This document shows positions 8,124-17,154 of a stretch of 64,000 nt of DNA, in pieces. Origin of the DNA: Tabrizicola aquatica. Its GTDB lineage: Bacteria; Pseudomonadota; Alphaproteobacteria; Rhodobacterales; Rhodobacteraceae. The notes beneath the pieces are model-generated. The model was given only the letters and a program-made list of their open reading frames with translations. It had not been told where the DNA came from and ran no database searches. The stretch lies in assembly GCF_002900975.1 (NCBI RefSeq), contig NZ_PJON01000004.1, forward strand, positions 248,001 to 312,000, given 5' to 3'. Numbering within the stretch: position 1 is the stretch's first letter; every line of letters begins with the position of its first letter. Position numbers and translations under genes: made by a program.

Positions 8124-10622
8124 CTAGCCGTCGATGCGGATGCGGGCGTTCGTCGGGTCGAAGGGGCTGTCCTCGGTCACGACGGCGTCCCATTCCTGAA
8201 GCTGGATCTTGACCTTCAGCTTCTGGCCCGGTTCGGCCAGGGCGGCGGGGACATAGCCCATGCCGATCTGCTTGCCGAAGGCCACGGAATAACCGCCCGA
8301 GGTCAGGCGGCCGACCTTGATGCCGTCGTGGATCAGCGCCTCTTTGCCCCACGGGTCGGTATCAGACGGGCCGTCGATCAGGAGGGTGACGCATTTCGAC
8401 CGGATGCCGGTTTCCAGCATCTTCTCCTTGCCGCGGAAGTCCTTGGTCAGGTCGACGAAGCGGTCGAGTGCGGCCTCCAGCGGGGTGGCGTCGCGGCCCA
8501 GTTCGTTGCCGAAGGCGCGGTAGGACTTTTCCTGCCGGAGCCAGTTCTGGGCGCGGGCACCGACGCCCTTGAGGCCGTGCTTTGCGCCCACCGACCAGAT
8601 CAGGTCCCAGAGGTAGCGGCCGAATTCGATGGGGTAGTGCAGTTCCCAGCCAAGCTCGCCCGTGTAGGCCACGCGGACGGCGCGGACGGGGCACATGCCC
8701 AGTTCGATGTCGCGGTAGGAGAGCCAGGGGAAGCGCTTGTTGGAAAGGACGGTGTCGGGGTCGGCGTCCTTGACGATCTCTTTCAGCAGCGCGCGGGCGT
8801 TGGGGCCGGCCAGCGCATAAACGCCCCATTGGGTCGTCACGTCGTGGATGTCGATGTGGCCCTTGCCTGAAGCCATCCAGTCGTCGGCGGTCTTTTGCAG
8901 GAAATCGTAGTCATAGGCCGTCCAGGCCCCGGCGGAGATCAGGTAGTATTCGTCCTGCTTGAGGCGGACGATGGTGTATTCGGTCCGCGTGGTGCCGTGG
9001 TCGGTGAGCGCATAGGTCAGGTTGATCCGGCCCACGTTCGGCAGTTTGTTGCAGGTGAAGTGGTCAAGGAAGGCCGTCGCGCCGGGGCCGCGCACCAGGT
9101 GCTTGGTGAAGGCAGAGGCGTCGATGATGCCGACGGTGTTGCGGACGGCTTCAGCCTCGGCCTTGGCGTACTGCCACCAGTCACCGCGCCGGAAGCTGCG
9201 CGAGTTGTGGTCGAAGTCGGCGGGGGCGTCCTTGGGGCCGTAGTAGTTGGGGCGCTCCCAGCCGTTCACCTGGCCGAACTGCGCGCCCATTTCCTTCTGG
9301 CGGTCATAGGCGGGTGCGGTGCGGAGGGGGCGGCAGGCTTCGCGTTCTTCGTCCGGGTGGTGCAGGATGAAGACGTGGTCGTAGCACTCCTCGTTCTTCC
9401 GGCTGGCGTATTCGGTCGTCATCCAGCCGCCGAACCGCTTGGGGTCGAGGGAGGCCATGTCGATCTCGGCCTCGCCTTGCGTCATCAGCTGGGCGAGGTA
9501 GTAGCCGGTGCCGCCTGCGGCGGTGATGCCGAAGGAAAAGCCTTCCGCCAGCCACATGTTGCGCAGGCCGGGGGCGGGGCCGACGAGCGGGTTGCCGTCG
9601 GGGGTATAGCAGATCGGGCCGTTGTAATCGTCCTTGAGGCCCACGGTTTCCGAGGAGGGAATCCGGTGGATGAAGGACATGTACTCCTGCTCGATCCGTT
9701 CCAGATCCAGCGGGAAGAGGTCGGCGCGGAAGCTGTCGGGGACGCCGTACTGGAAGCGGGCCGGGGCACCCTTTTCGTAGGGGCCAAGGATCCAGCCGCC
9801 GCGTTCCTCACGCACATACCACTTGGCGTCGGCGTCGCGCAGGACCGGGTGCTGCGGGTTGGTCTTGCGCCATTCGACAAGGGCCGGGTCAGGCTCGGTC
9901 ACGATGTACTGGTGTTCGACGACGACGGCGGGGGTCTTGATGCCGAGGAGTTTCGCTGTCCGCTGGGCGTGGTTGCCGGTGGCGGTGACGACGTGTTCGG
10001 CATGGATGTCGAAGGTGTCGTCGGTGGCGACGAGGTTGCCGCCCTTTTCCTCAAGCCTGGTGCAGGAGACGATCCATTCCGACCCGGTCCAGCGGTAGCC
10101 GTCGACCTGGATTTTCCGTTCGATGGTCGCGCCCAGCTGCCGCGCGCCCTTGGCCATGGCTTGCGTCACGTCGGCGGGGTTAATGTAGCCGTCCTGCGGG
10201 TGATACAGCGCGCCGATCAGGTCTTCGGTGCGGACCAGCGGCCAGCGGTCCTTGATCTCTTTCGGCGTCAGGAATTCGTGGTAGACCCCGGCGGTTTCGG
10301 CCACCGAGGAATACAGCATGTATTCGTCCATGCGCTGCTGGTGCTGCGCCATGCGCAGGTTGCCGACGACGTAAAAGCCGGGGTTGAGGCCGGTTTCAGC
10401 CTCCAGCCCCTTGTAGAAGTCGACCGAGTACTTGTGGATGTGGGTCGTCGCGTAGCTCATGTTGAAGAGCGGGAGGAGACCGGCGGCGTGCCAGGTCGAA
10501 CCCGCCGTCAACTCGTCCCGTTCGACCAGCATGGTGTCCCAGCCGGCCTTCGCCAGGTGATAGGCGATCCCGGTGCCGACTGCGCCGCCGCCGACGACGA
10601 GGGCTTTGACGTGGGTTTTCAT
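8124..10622 (-). CDS. FAD-dependent dehydrogenase with GcvT domain (dimethylglycine/sarcosine dehydrogenase type)
   Basis: This 832-residue protein has two parts. The first (about residues 1-390) is a DAO-type FAD domain with GGGAVGTGIAYHLAKAG at 11-27. His45 in GSTWHAAGL matches the covalent flavinylation site of dimethylglycine and sarcosine dehydrogenases. The second half is a GcvT-like folate-binding domain containing a characteristic GELGWELHYPIEF stretch. Family members oxidatively demethylate N-methyl amines and pass the one-carbon unit to tetrahydrofolate. The exact substrate (dimethylglycine, sarcosine or another methylamine) is not decided by sequence. It appears to be a single-gene unit, divergent from agmatinase. 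Confidence 0.88.
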   Translation of the reverse strand: MKTHVKALVVGGGAVGTGIAYHLAKAGWDTMLVERDELTAGSTWHAAGLLPLFNMSYATTHIHKYSVDFYKGLEAETGLNPGFYVVGNLRMAQHQQRMDEYMLYSSVAETAGVYHEFLTPKEIKDRWPLVRTEDLIGALYHPQDGYINPADVTQAMAKGARQLGATIERKIQVDGYRWTGSEWIVSCTRLEEKGGNLVATDDTFDIHAEHVVTATGNHAQRTAKLLGIKTPAVVVEHQYIVTEPDPALVEWRKTNPQHPVLRDADAKWYVREERGGWILGPYEKGAPARFQYGVPDSFRADLFPLDLERIEQEYMSFIHRIPSSETVGLKDDYNGPICYTPDGNPLVGPAPGLRNMWLAEGFSFGITAAGGTGYYLAQLMTQGEAEIDMASLDPKRFGGWMTTEYASRKNEECYDHVFILHHPDEEREACRPLRTAPAYDRQKEMGAQFGQVNGWERPNYYGPKDAPADFDHNSRSFRRGDWWQYAKAEAEAVRNTVGIIDASAFTKHLVRGPGATAFLDHFTCNKLPNVGRINLTYALTDHGTTRTEYTIVRLKQDEYYLISAGAWTAYDYDFLQKTADDWMASGKGHIDIHDVTTQWGVYALAGPNARALLKEIVKDADPDTVLSNKRFPWLSYRDIELGMCPVRAVRVAYTGELGWELHYPIEFGRYLWDLIWSVGAKHGLKGVGARAQNWLRQEKSYRAFGNELGRDATPLEAALDRFVDLTKDFRGKEKMLETGIRSKCVTLLIDGPSDTDPWGKEALIHDGIKVGRLTSGGYSVAFGKQIGMGYVPAALAEPGQKLKVKIQLQEWDAVVTEDSPFDPTNARIRIDG

Positions 10623-10760
10623 GGAAGAGACTCCCGCAATAGGTTTGCCCCTATGTGCCAGAGGCGCGGGATTGCGGGCAAGTCCACCCGACCTTTGGCG
10701 TCAGAAAACGACATGAGGGCATGTCGCGCGCGAAATCCGCAGGCGAGGGGTCCTTGGGCG

Positions 10761-10831
10761 GCTCGTCGATGACTGCGTCACTCCTCGCGCGGGGGACGCT
10801 CCGACGAGAAGACGAAGTCGCACGAGGAGGC
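10761..10831. repeat. Dispersed GCTCGTCGA palindrome, copy 2
   Basis: The left arm is GCTCGTCGATGACTGCGTCA and the right arm returns as GAAGTCGCACGAGGAGG. It sits in the 277-base gap between the divergent FAD/GcvT dehydrogenase and agmatinase genes, where I see no gene. Promoters for both genes should lie in the rest of this gap, but none is clear enough to place. Confidence 0.75.
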
Positions 10832-10899
10832 GGGGTGGAGCCTTGTCGCGGCGGGGATTATGGGCAAGTTTTGGGCCGACAGCAGAAGGAAGGCGGCAG

Positions 10900-11871
10900 A
10901 TGGCGTTCAACCAACCCCTTGGCGGCAACGAGATGCCACGCTTTGGCGGGCCGGCGACGATGATGCGGCTGCCCTCGGCCAGCAGTCCCAAGGGGCTGGA
11001 TGTGGGGTTCATCGGGATTCCGATGGACCACGGCACCAGCAACCGGCCGGGAACGCGGCTGGGGCCGCGCCAGATCCGGGACGAAAGCCGGATGCTGCGG
11101 CCCTATAACATGGCGACGGGGGCGGCGCCGTTCGAGCATTTGCAGGTTGCGGACCTGGGCGATGTGGCGATCAACACCTTCGATCTTAAGAAATCGGTCG
11201 AGATCATCGCGGCGCATTACCGGGAGGTGCTGGCGCATGGGGTGATCCCCTTGACGCTGGGCGGCGACCATACGCTGACCTGGCCGATCCTGCGCGCGAT
11301 CAAGGAACGGCACGGGCCGGTGGCCCTGATCCACATCGACGCCCATGCGGATATCAACGAGACCATGTTCGGCGAGACGGTGGCGCATGGCTGCCCCTTC
11401 CGCCGCGCCTGGGAGGAGGGGTGTCTGATCAATGACAAGGTGTTCCAGATCGGCCTGCGCGGCACCGGCTATGCGCCCGAGGATTTCGACTGGGCGCGGG
11501 GCCAGGGCTGGACGGTGGTGCAGGCCGAGGAGTGCTGGTGGAAATCGCTGACCCCGCTGATGGCGCAGGTCCGCGCGCGGATCGGGGATGCGCCGGTCTA
11601 TATCAGCTATGACATCGACAGCCTGGACTCGGCCTTTGCCCCGGGCACCGGCACGGTGGAGCCGGGCGGGCTGACCACCTGGCAGGCGCTGGAAATCATC
11701 CGGGGCTGCGCCGGGCTGAACATCGTCGGCGGCGATCTGGTCGAGGTCTCGCCGCCCTATGATCCCAGCGGCAATACCGCGCTGATCGGGGCGAATCTGC
11801 TGTATGAGATGCTGTGCGTCCTGCCGGGCGTGCCGCAGGTGCCGCCACGGTCGTCGGGATTGCAGTTCTAG
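10900..11871 (+). CDS. speB: Agmatinase / ureohydrolase
   Basis: This 323-residue enzyme of the arginase/agmatinase superfamily hydrolyses a guanidino compound to urea and an amine. The manganese-binding motifs are all present: GGDHT, HIDAHADIN, and SYDIDSLDSAFAPGTG, the last being a signature of agmatinase-type members. AGAAGGAAGG lies before the ATG at 10900; an upstream in-frame ATG at 10843 has no such site. Agmatine is the most likely substrate, but guanidinobutyrate or guanidinopropionate cannot be excluded. Its stop shares the palindrome CTAG with the stop of the convergent gene. Confidence 0.87.
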   Translation: MAFNQPLGGNEMPRFGGPATMMRLPSASSPKGLDVGFIGIPMDHGTSNRPGTRLGPRQIRDESRMLRPYNMATGAAPFEHLQVADLGDVAINTFDLKKSVEIIAAHYREVLAHGVIPLTLGGDHTLTWPILRAIKERHGPVALIHIDAHADINETMFGETVAHGCPFRRAWEEGCLINDKVFQIGLRGTGYAPEDFDWARGQGWTVVQAEECWWKSLTPLMAQVRARIGDAPVYISYDIDSLDSAFAPGTGTVEPGGLTTWQALEIIRGCAGLNIVGGDLVEVSPPYDPSGNTALIGANLLYEMLCVLPGVPQVPPRSSGLQF

Positions 11872-12881
11872 TCCTGCGGTTCGTCGACCCCGGTCACGGT
11901 GCAACGCTTGGAGCCGCCGATACCCTTGGTGCAACTGACCTCGCCCGTAGCCTGGCCGTCCTCGGGTTCCACGGTCTCATCCCGGCCGAAAAGTGAGCCG
12001 AGAAAGCCGCTGCCGAAATTTTCTTCCGCCTCGGCGGCGGCGATGCGGGCCTCATCCTCAAGCCGTTGCGCTTCGCGTTCGGCGGCCAGGATCGCCTCGC
12101 GTTCGGCGATGTCGGCGTCATAGGCGGCGCGGGTGGCTGCGTCCAGGACCGAGGCCAGGACGATCACCGGGACCTTGCCCAGGCCGGTCTGCTTGTCAAC
12201 GACGCTGGCATTCATCGCCTCGACATGCAGGGTCTGGAAGAAGGGCACCAGATCCTGGTCCTTCATCCGTTCCGGCGCAAGGACGCGCAGGTGGATCTGG
12301 CCGCCGACATCCGCCAGGAACAGCCGGGCATTCACCTCGTCCGGCAGAAGGTCCTCCTCAACGTCAAGGCCGCGCACGGTCATGAACTCGGTCCCGGAAA
12401 ACTCAGCCGCGCGCATCTGCAATTCGAACCGCTGTGTCATGGCCATGAAGCTGGTGAAGATCACATCGGGATAGCGGACCGCCTGGAAGATCACCTTCCG
12501 CTCGCCCCGCTCATAGGTTAGGGCGGCGGTTTCGACGCTGCGACCCTTGGCCGGCTTTACCATCGCCTCGATATGGCCGCGCACGTCCTTGGGCACCGAC
12601 TTGCGGTCCTTGGGCAGGAAGCCGTCGATATCGCCGGGTTCGGTCGGGCGGACGGTCCAGCCTTCGGGCGCGCGGGGCAGCATCTCGACCAGCTTGTTTG
12701 GCAGGCCCGCAGCCCCGCCCCCCCCAACGAGGCCGCCGGTATAGCCGGCAAGATATTCGGTGAAGGTCAGACCTTCGCCATCCTCGCGCCCGGACCAGCG
12801 GCTGGACATGGTGTAGTCGACGGTGACGAAGATCCCCAGGCTAAGCGGAAGGCCGAGCAAAAGACCGAACAAACGAAACAC
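11868..12881 (-). CDS. Hypothetical protein with N-terminal membrane anchor
   Basis: A 337-residue protein with one hydrophobic segment at the N-terminus (FRLFGLLLGLPLSLGIFV), which is a signal anchor. A soluble domain of about 200 residues follows, then an Ala/Glu/Arg-rich stretch (about 250-290) that looks like a coiled coil, and a short Cys-containing C-terminal tail. I do not recognise the family. It probably faces the periplasm. It is convergent with agmatinase, sharing a 4-base stop overlap, and lies just upstream of znuB on the other side of a short gap. Confidence 0.6.
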   Translation of the reverse strand: MFRLFGLLLGLPLSLGIFVTVDYTMSSRWSGREDGEGLTFTEYLAGYTGGLVGGGGAAGLPNKLVEMLPRAPEGWTVRPTEPGDIDGFLPKDRKSVPKDVRGHIEAMVKPAKGRSVETAALTYERGERKVIFQAVRYPDVIFTSFMAMTQRFELQMRAAEFSGTEFMTVRGLDVEEDLLPDEVNARLFLADVGGQIHLRVLAPERMKDQDLVPFFQTLHVEAMNASVVDKQTGLGKVPVIVLASVLDAATRAAYDADIAEREAILAAEREAQRLEDEARIAAAEAEENFGSGFLGSLFGRDETVEPEDGQATGEVSCTKGIGGSKRCTVTGVDEPQD

Positions 12882-12968
12882 GGACGGGCACTCCTTGCGC
12901 TGCGCCTTGATGCTTTAGGCGCGAATTTGGGCAAGCTTCGGGCAGGGGATGGGCAATTTGCCGCCGGA

Positions 12969-13751
12969 TCAGGGCCTTGGGCGCAATGATCCCAGGGCAA
13001 AGAGCGCGGCCGCGACGACAATGATCGAGGGGCCGGCCGGCGTGTCCTGCCAAAGCGAGAGGGCCAGCCCGCCGATCCCAGCGACCATGCCGATGGCGGT
13101 GGCCCCCAGGGCCATCGCCTCGGGCGTGCGGGCCAGGCTGCGGGCTGCGGCGGCGGGGATGATCAGCATGGCGGCTATGAGCAGCGCGCCGACGACCTTG
13201 AGCGCGACGGCGACGACCAGGGCCAGGGCGATGACCAGCACCAGACGCTCACGATCCGGGCGGATGCCGGCGGCATGGGCCAGGTCCTCGTTCAAGGTGG
13301 CTGTCAGCAGCGCCTGCCAGCGCCAGGCGATCAGCGCAAGAACCAGAAGCGAGCCGCCCCAGATCAGCGCAAGGTCGGTGCGGCTGACGGCCAGAATGTC
13401 GCCGAAGAGGTAGGAAGAGAGGTCGGTGCGCACCGTTGGAAAGAAGCTGACCGCGACCAGGCCGAAGGCCAGCGCGGAATGGGCAAGGACGCCAAGCGTG
13501 GTGTCCATGGCCCAGCCCTTGGCGGCCAGGCTGGCGACGGTCACGGCCATGGCCAGCGCCACGACCAGCGTGCCAAGGCCGATCGGCAGGTCGGTGGCCA
13601 GCGCCAGCGCCACGCCCAGGATCGCGGCATGGGCGGTCGCATCGCCGAAATAGGCCATCCGGCGCCAGACGACGAACGACCCAAGCGGCCCGGTTGCCAG
13701 CGACAGGCCGGTAGCGGCAAAGGCGGCGCGGGTCAGGAAATCGTCAAGCAT
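12969..13751 (-). CDS. znuB: Zinc ABC transporter permease
   Basis: This 260-residue, multi-spanning permease belongs to the ABC-3 (metal) family and moves zinc into the cytoplasm with ZnuA and ZnuC. Family features include GPLGSFVVWRRMAYFGDATAH near residue 20 and the segment GALLIAAMLIIPAAAARSL near 190. It overlaps the end of znuC by 8 bases and is the last gene of zur-znuC-znuB. Derepression in zinc limitation is expected through Zur. Confidence 0.93.
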   Translation of the reverse strand: MLDDFLTRAAFAATGLSLATGPLGSFVVWRRMAYFGDATAHAAILGVALALATDLPIGLGTLVVALAMAVTVASLAAKGWAMDTTLGVLAHSALAFGLVAVSFFPTVRTDLSSYLFGDILAVSRTDLALIWGGSLLVLALIAWRWQALLTATLNEDLAHAAGIRPDRERLVLVIALALVVAVALKVVGALLIAAMLIIPAAAARSLARTPEAMALGATAIGMVAGIGGLALSLWQDTPAGPSIIVVAAALFALGSLRPRP

Positions 13752-14502
13752 GGGTATGGTCGTGGTGATGGTGGTGGTGATTGTGCGGCTCGTCCGCGTG
13801 GTCGTGGTCGTGTTCGTGCCGGTACAGCGCCAGCGCGCCCTGCGTCCCCAGCCCGAAAAGCGCCCGATATTCCGGCGCGGTAGAGACCACGCGGGGCGTG
13901 CCTTCGCAGCAGATATGGCCGTTCAGGCAGATCACCCGGTCAGAGGCCGCCATGACGACATGCAGGTCGTGGCTGACCATCAGGACGGCGGCGCCGGTGT
14001 CGCGCCGGACCTCTTCGATCAGGCGGTAGAAGGCGGCCTCGCCGGGCTGGTCAAGGCCCTGGGTCGGTTCGTCCAGCATCAGCACCTGCGGCTTGCCCAG
14101 CAGCGCCCGTGCCAGAAGGACGCGCTGCAACTGGCCGCCGGAGAGTTGGGTCATCTGGTCGGCCTCGTGCCCCGCCATGCCGGTGCGGGCCAGCGCCTCG
14201 GCCGCCGCCTGGTCGCTGACGCGGGCGGGCAGCGACAGGAAGCGGCGCACGGTCATCGGCATGGTGCGGTCGATCATCAGGCGCTGCGGGATGTAGCCCA
14301 GGCGCAGGCCGGGGGCGCGAGAGACGCTGCCCTGAGCCACCGGAAGGATGCCCAGCAACGCACGGAGAAGCGTCGATTTGCCCGAGCCGTTGGGGCCAAG
14401 GATGGTGACGATCTCGCCGGGAGCCAGCGACAGGCTGACGTCGTGCAAGACCTCCTCGGCGCCGAAGCGGACGCAGATATGGCTGGCGGACAGAAGGCTC
14501 AT
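13744..14502 (-). CDS. znuC: Zinc ABC transporter ATP-binding protein
   Basis: This 252-residue ATPase of the zinc importer has a Walker A (GPNGSGKST, residues about 36-44), an LSGGQ signature (QLSGGQLQRVLLARALL), a Walker B (VLMLDEPTQGLD) and a His switch in MVSHDLHVV. The C-terminus ends in a His/Asp-rich tail with six consecutive His followed by DHTHA, which could bind zinc. It overlaps zur by 4 bases at its start and znuB by 8 at its end, so the three are translated as one unit. Confidence 0.95.
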   Translation of the reverse strand: MSLLSASHICVRFGAEEVLHDVSLSLAPGEIVTILGPNGSGKSTLLRALLGILPVAQGSVSRAPGLRLGYIPQRLMIDRTMPMTVRRFLSLPARVSDQAAAEALARTGMAGHEADQMTQLSGGQLQRVLLARALLGKPQVLMLDEPTQGLDQPGEAAFYRLIEEVRRDTGAAVLMVSHDLHVVMAASDRVICLNGHICCEGTPRVVSTAPEYRALFGLGTQGALALYRHEHDHDHADEPHNHHHHHHDHTHA

Positions 14503-15023
14503 GCCTGGTCCTTGCAGGCGGGGCAGAGGCCCAGCGCCTCGATCGTGGTGCGTTCGATGGTAAAGCCCAGGCGGGCGGCGTCGTGGGCCAGGGCATCGCG
14601 GGCGGGGGCGGCTTCGGCCTCGGCAACGCTGTGGCAGGATCGGCAGATCAGGAAGGCGGGGGCATGCGCCTCGCCCGGATGGGCGCAGGCGGTAAAGGCG
14701 TTCAGGCGCTGGATGCGGTGGGCAAGCCCTTGTTCCACAAGAAACTCCAGCGCGCGATAGGCGACGGGGGGCTGGTTGCCGAAACCGTCGGCAGCAAGGC
14801 GGGCCAGCACGTCATAGGCACCAAGCGCGCGGTGGTCTTCCAGCAGGATCTCCAGCACGCGGCGGCGGACGGGGGTCAGGCGCGCACCAGAGGCGGCGGT
14901 GATCGCATGCGCCCGGGCCAACGCATCCGCGGCGCAATGCGCGTGGTCATGCGCCGCGAAGGCCAGGTCCGGCGCGGCACAGCCGGGACAGGTGGCAGGA
15001 TTGTGGGGGGCAGGCGTGGGCAT
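14499..15023 (-). CDS. zur: Zinc uptake regulator (Fur family)
   Basis: This 174-residue Fur-family repressor is assigned as Zur because it is the first gene of the znuCB operon and faces znuA. The winged-helix region includes RLTPVRRRVLEILL and AYDVLARLAADG. Cys pairs CRSC (about residue 127) and CPAC (near the C-terminus) form the structural zinc site. The N-terminus carries an additional CPGC and a His-rich stretch. It should repress both divergent units from the operators in the 70-base gap when zinc is sufficient. Confidence 0.92.
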   Translation of the reverse strand: MPTPAPHNPATCPGCAAPDLAFAAHDHAHCAADALARAHAITAASGARLTPVRRRVLEILLEDHRALGAYDVLARLAADGFGNQPPVAYRALEFLVEQGLAHRIQRLNAFTACAHPGEAHAPAFLICRSCHSVAEAEAAPARDALAHDAARLGFTIERTTIEALGLCPACKDQA

Positions 15024-15033
15024 TGGAGGGGGC

Positions 15034-15062
15034 TTGACCTGTTATGATATTACATACATAGA
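15034..15062 (+). promoter_or_regulatory. znuA promoter region with candidate Zur box 1
   Basis: A TTGACC (-35-like) at 15034-15039 is followed by GTTATGATATTAC (15041-15053). This is one mismatch from the Zur-type palindrome GTTAT-N3-ATAAC and would lie between the -35 and -10 elements. It also lies just upstream of zur on the other strand, so one operator could control both directions. Confidence 0.7.
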
Positions 15063-15093
15063 CCTTGGCCGAACCCGACGAAAGGTCTTTGCC

Positions 15094-16080
15094 ATGCGTT
15101 ATATCATAACTGCCCTCTTGGCCAGCACCCCTGCCCTTGCCGAAGTGCCGCGCGTGGTGACCGATATCCCGCCGGTCCATGCGCTGGTGGCGCAGGTGAT
15201 GGGCGAACTGGGGCAACCGGAGCTGCTGCTGGCCAAGGGTGCGGACGAGCATGATTTCCAGCTGCGCCCCAGCCAGGCGGCGGCGGTCGCGGATGCGGGG
15301 CTGGTGGTCTGGATCGGGCCGGAACTGACGCCCTGGCTGGCCAGCGCGCTGGAAACCCGGCCCGAGGGCGCGGCGGCACTGGGGCTGCTGGATGCCGAGG
15401 GCACGGTCCTGCGAGAGTATGGCGAGAAGGCGGAGCATGACGATCATGCGGGTGAGGCCGGGCATGATGACGAAGCCGGGCACGACGACCACGGGCATGA
15501 CGATCATGCGGACGAGGCGGAGCATGTCGATGAAGCCGGGCATGACGGGCACGACCATGCCGGCGCCGATCCGCATGTCTGGCTGGACCCCGGCAATGCG
15601 CAAGTCTGGCTGGGCCTGATCGCGGCGGAACTGTCGCGGTTGGACCCGGAGAACGCGGCGACCTATGCGGCCAATGCGGCGGCGGCCGGGACGGAACTGG
15701 CGGCGCTGGACGCCGAATTGGCCGCGCGGCTGGCGCCGGTCAAGGACAAGCCGGTGGTGACCTTCCACGACGCCTATGGCTATTTCGGCGCGCATTACGG
15801 GCTGACCTTCGCCGGTAGCGTGGCACTGGGGGATGCGGCCTCGCCCGGGGCGGCGCGGCTGTCGGACCTGCGCGCGACGCTGGAGGCTGGCGACGTGCTG
15901 TGCATCTTCCCCGAAGTGCAGCACGACCCCGCCCTGGTCGAGCAGATGGCCGAGGGGACCGGGGCCAGGATCGGCGGGGCGCTGGACCCCGTGGGCTCGT
16001 CGCTGGAGCCGGGTCCGGGGGCCTATGCGGCGCTGTTGACCGGGATGGCCACGACGATCGCCGACTGCCTGGAGGGGTAA
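15094..16080 (+). CDS. znuA: Zinc ABC transporter periplasmic binding protein
   Basis: This 328-residue periplasmic zinc-binding protein of the importer has a short signal peptide ending at about LASTPALAEV. A likely zinc ligand is His29 in DIPPVHALVAQV. A long His/Asp/Glu-rich loop spans about residues 112-157, with many HDDH and GHD repeats, as in ZnuA proteins of high-affinity systems. The region after the loop starts ADPHVWLDPGNAQVWL. The ATG at 15094 fits the signal peptide; a second Zur-like palindrome overlaps its first codons. Transcribed away from zur. Confidence 0.95.
   Translation: MRYIITALLASTPALAEVPRVVTDIPPVHALVAQVMGELGQPELLLAKGADEHDFQLRPSQAAAVADAGLVVWIGPELTPWLASALETRPEGAAALGLLDAEGTVLREYGEKAEHDDHAGEAGHDDEAGHDDHGHDDHADEAEHVDEAGHDGHDHAGADPHVWLDPGNAQVWLGLIAAELSRLDPENAATYAANAAAAGTELAALDAELAARLAPVKDKPVVTFHDAYGYFGAHYGLTFAGSVALGDAASPGAARLSDLRATLEAGDVLCIFPEVQHDPALVEQMAEGTGARIGGALDPVGSSLEPGPGAYAALLTGMATTIADCLEG
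15098..15110 (+). promoter_or_regulatory. Candidate Zur box 2 inside the znuA start
   Basis: GTTATATCATAAC is a perfect GTTAT-N3-ATAAC palindrome covering codons 2-6 of znuA. With box 1 it makes two sites about 57 bases apart, which would let Zur bind cooperatively or block elongation. Confidence 0.65.
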
Positions 16081-16166
16081 GGGGCGGTGGGCGAAGCGCC
16101 CACCCTACGCCCATGCGTTGACCCGCCTTGGCGCGGGCGTAGGGTGGGCAATTTGCCCACCCTTGG
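16081..16166. repeat. GTAGGGTGGGC hairpin repeats (two copies)
   Basis: GGTGGGCGAAGCGCCCACC followed by CTACGCCC, then a spacer and GGGCGTAGGGTGGGCAATTTGCCCACCC. Each is a hairpin, and the two also pair with each other. They fill the gap between convergent znuA and the PfkB-type kinase and may serve as a two-way terminator, although no long T-run follows. Relatives are at 51201-51232 and 51345-51378; a variant is inside cobN. Confidence 0.8.
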
Positions 16167-16170
16167 CGTG

Positions 16171-17154
16171 TCAGATCAGGCCTTCCTTGCGGAAGAGCGC
16201 CTTCAGGTCCGTCTCGGGCCGGGCGCCGAAATGGCTGATGACCTCGGCCGCGGCGACGCAGCCCATGCGGCCGGCCACGGCCAGCGACTGGCCGGTGGCC
16301 AACCCATACAGGAACCCGGCCGCGAACTGGTCCCCGGCCCCGGTCGCATCGGCGGGGACGACGCGGTGGACTGGAACGATGGCCTCTTCCTCGCCGCGCA
16401 CGACGATCACGTCATGGCCCGACCGCGTGCAGACCACGAGGCCCGCGTCCTGCGCGGCCTGTTCCAGCGCGGTGGACAAGTCGGTCTGGTAGAGCGAAGC
16501 CCATTCGTGTTCGTTGCCGATCACATAGTCCAGCGACTTGACCAGACGGCGAAAGTCGTCGCGGTGGCGGTCGACGCAGAACGGGTCCGAAAGCGCGATC
16601 CCGGCCTTGCCGCCGGCGGCGTGGCAAAGTTCGACCGCGCGTTCGAATGCCTGTTTCCCTTTGGGCTTGTCGTAAAGGTAGCCTTCCAGAAACAGGATCT
16701 CGGCGCTGCCTGCCACGCTATCAGACACGTCGTCGGGGCCGAGTTCGGAGGAGATGCCGAGATAGGTGTTCATCGACCGCTCTCCATCGGGCGAGACGAA
16801 GATCATGCTGCGCGAGGTCGGCAGTTCGCCCCCCGGCACGGGCGGGTTGACGAAATCGGTTCCTTCCTGCGCCATGGTCTGGGCGTAGAACTTGCCCAGG
16901 GCGTCGTCGTGGACGCGACCGATGAAGGCGGTCGTCAGGCCAAGGTTGCCAAGTCCCGCCAGCGTGTTCGCGACCGAGCCGCCGGGGGCCTGCTGGCGGT
17001 TGGTCATCGCGCCGTAAAGCATCTCGCCCCGCTCACGCTCGACCAGCTGCATGATGCCCTTCTGGATGCCCATCAGGTCAAGAAAGCTGTCATCGGCGGT
17101 GGAAAACACATCGACGATGGCGTTGCCGATGCCGACGACCTGATAGGACTTCAT
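16171..17154 (-). CDS. PfkB-family carbohydrate/adenosine kinase
   Basis: This 327-residue ribokinase-superfamily enzyme resembles bacterial adenosine kinases. It has GIGNAIVDVFS at residues 8-18, the N-terminal signature region APGGSVANTLAGLGNLG, and the C-terminal PfkB signature PADATGAGDQFAAGFLYG with the catalytic Asp. It would phosphorylate adenosine or a sugar with ATP in the cytoplasm. The ATG at 17154 overlaps the nth stop; an upstream in-frame start would run into nth. An adenosine substrate is the best guess by family resemblance. Confidence 0.8.
   Translation of the reverse strand: MKSYQVVGIGNAIVDVFSTADDSFLDLMGIQKGIMQLVERERGEMLYGAMTNRQQAPGGSVANTLAGLGNLGLTTAFIGRVHDDALGKFYAQTMAQEGTDFVNPPVPGGELPTSRSMIFVSPDGERSMNTYLGISSELGPDDVSDSVAGSAEILFLEGYLYDKPKGKQAFERAVELCHAAGGKAGIALSDPFCVDRHRDDFRRLVKSLDYVIGNEHEWASLYQTDLSTALEQAAQDAGLVVCTRSGHDVIVVRGEEEAIVPVHRVVPADATGAGDQFAAGFLYGLATGQSLAVAGRMGCVAAAEVISHFGARPETDLKALFRKEGLI

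Noticed and set aside
8895-10772. A 625-codon plus-strand ORF
   Set aside because: It is fully antisense to the FAD/GcvT dehydrogenase. The translation is Gly/Val/Asp-rich with no domain, as expected for a GC-rich shadow frame.
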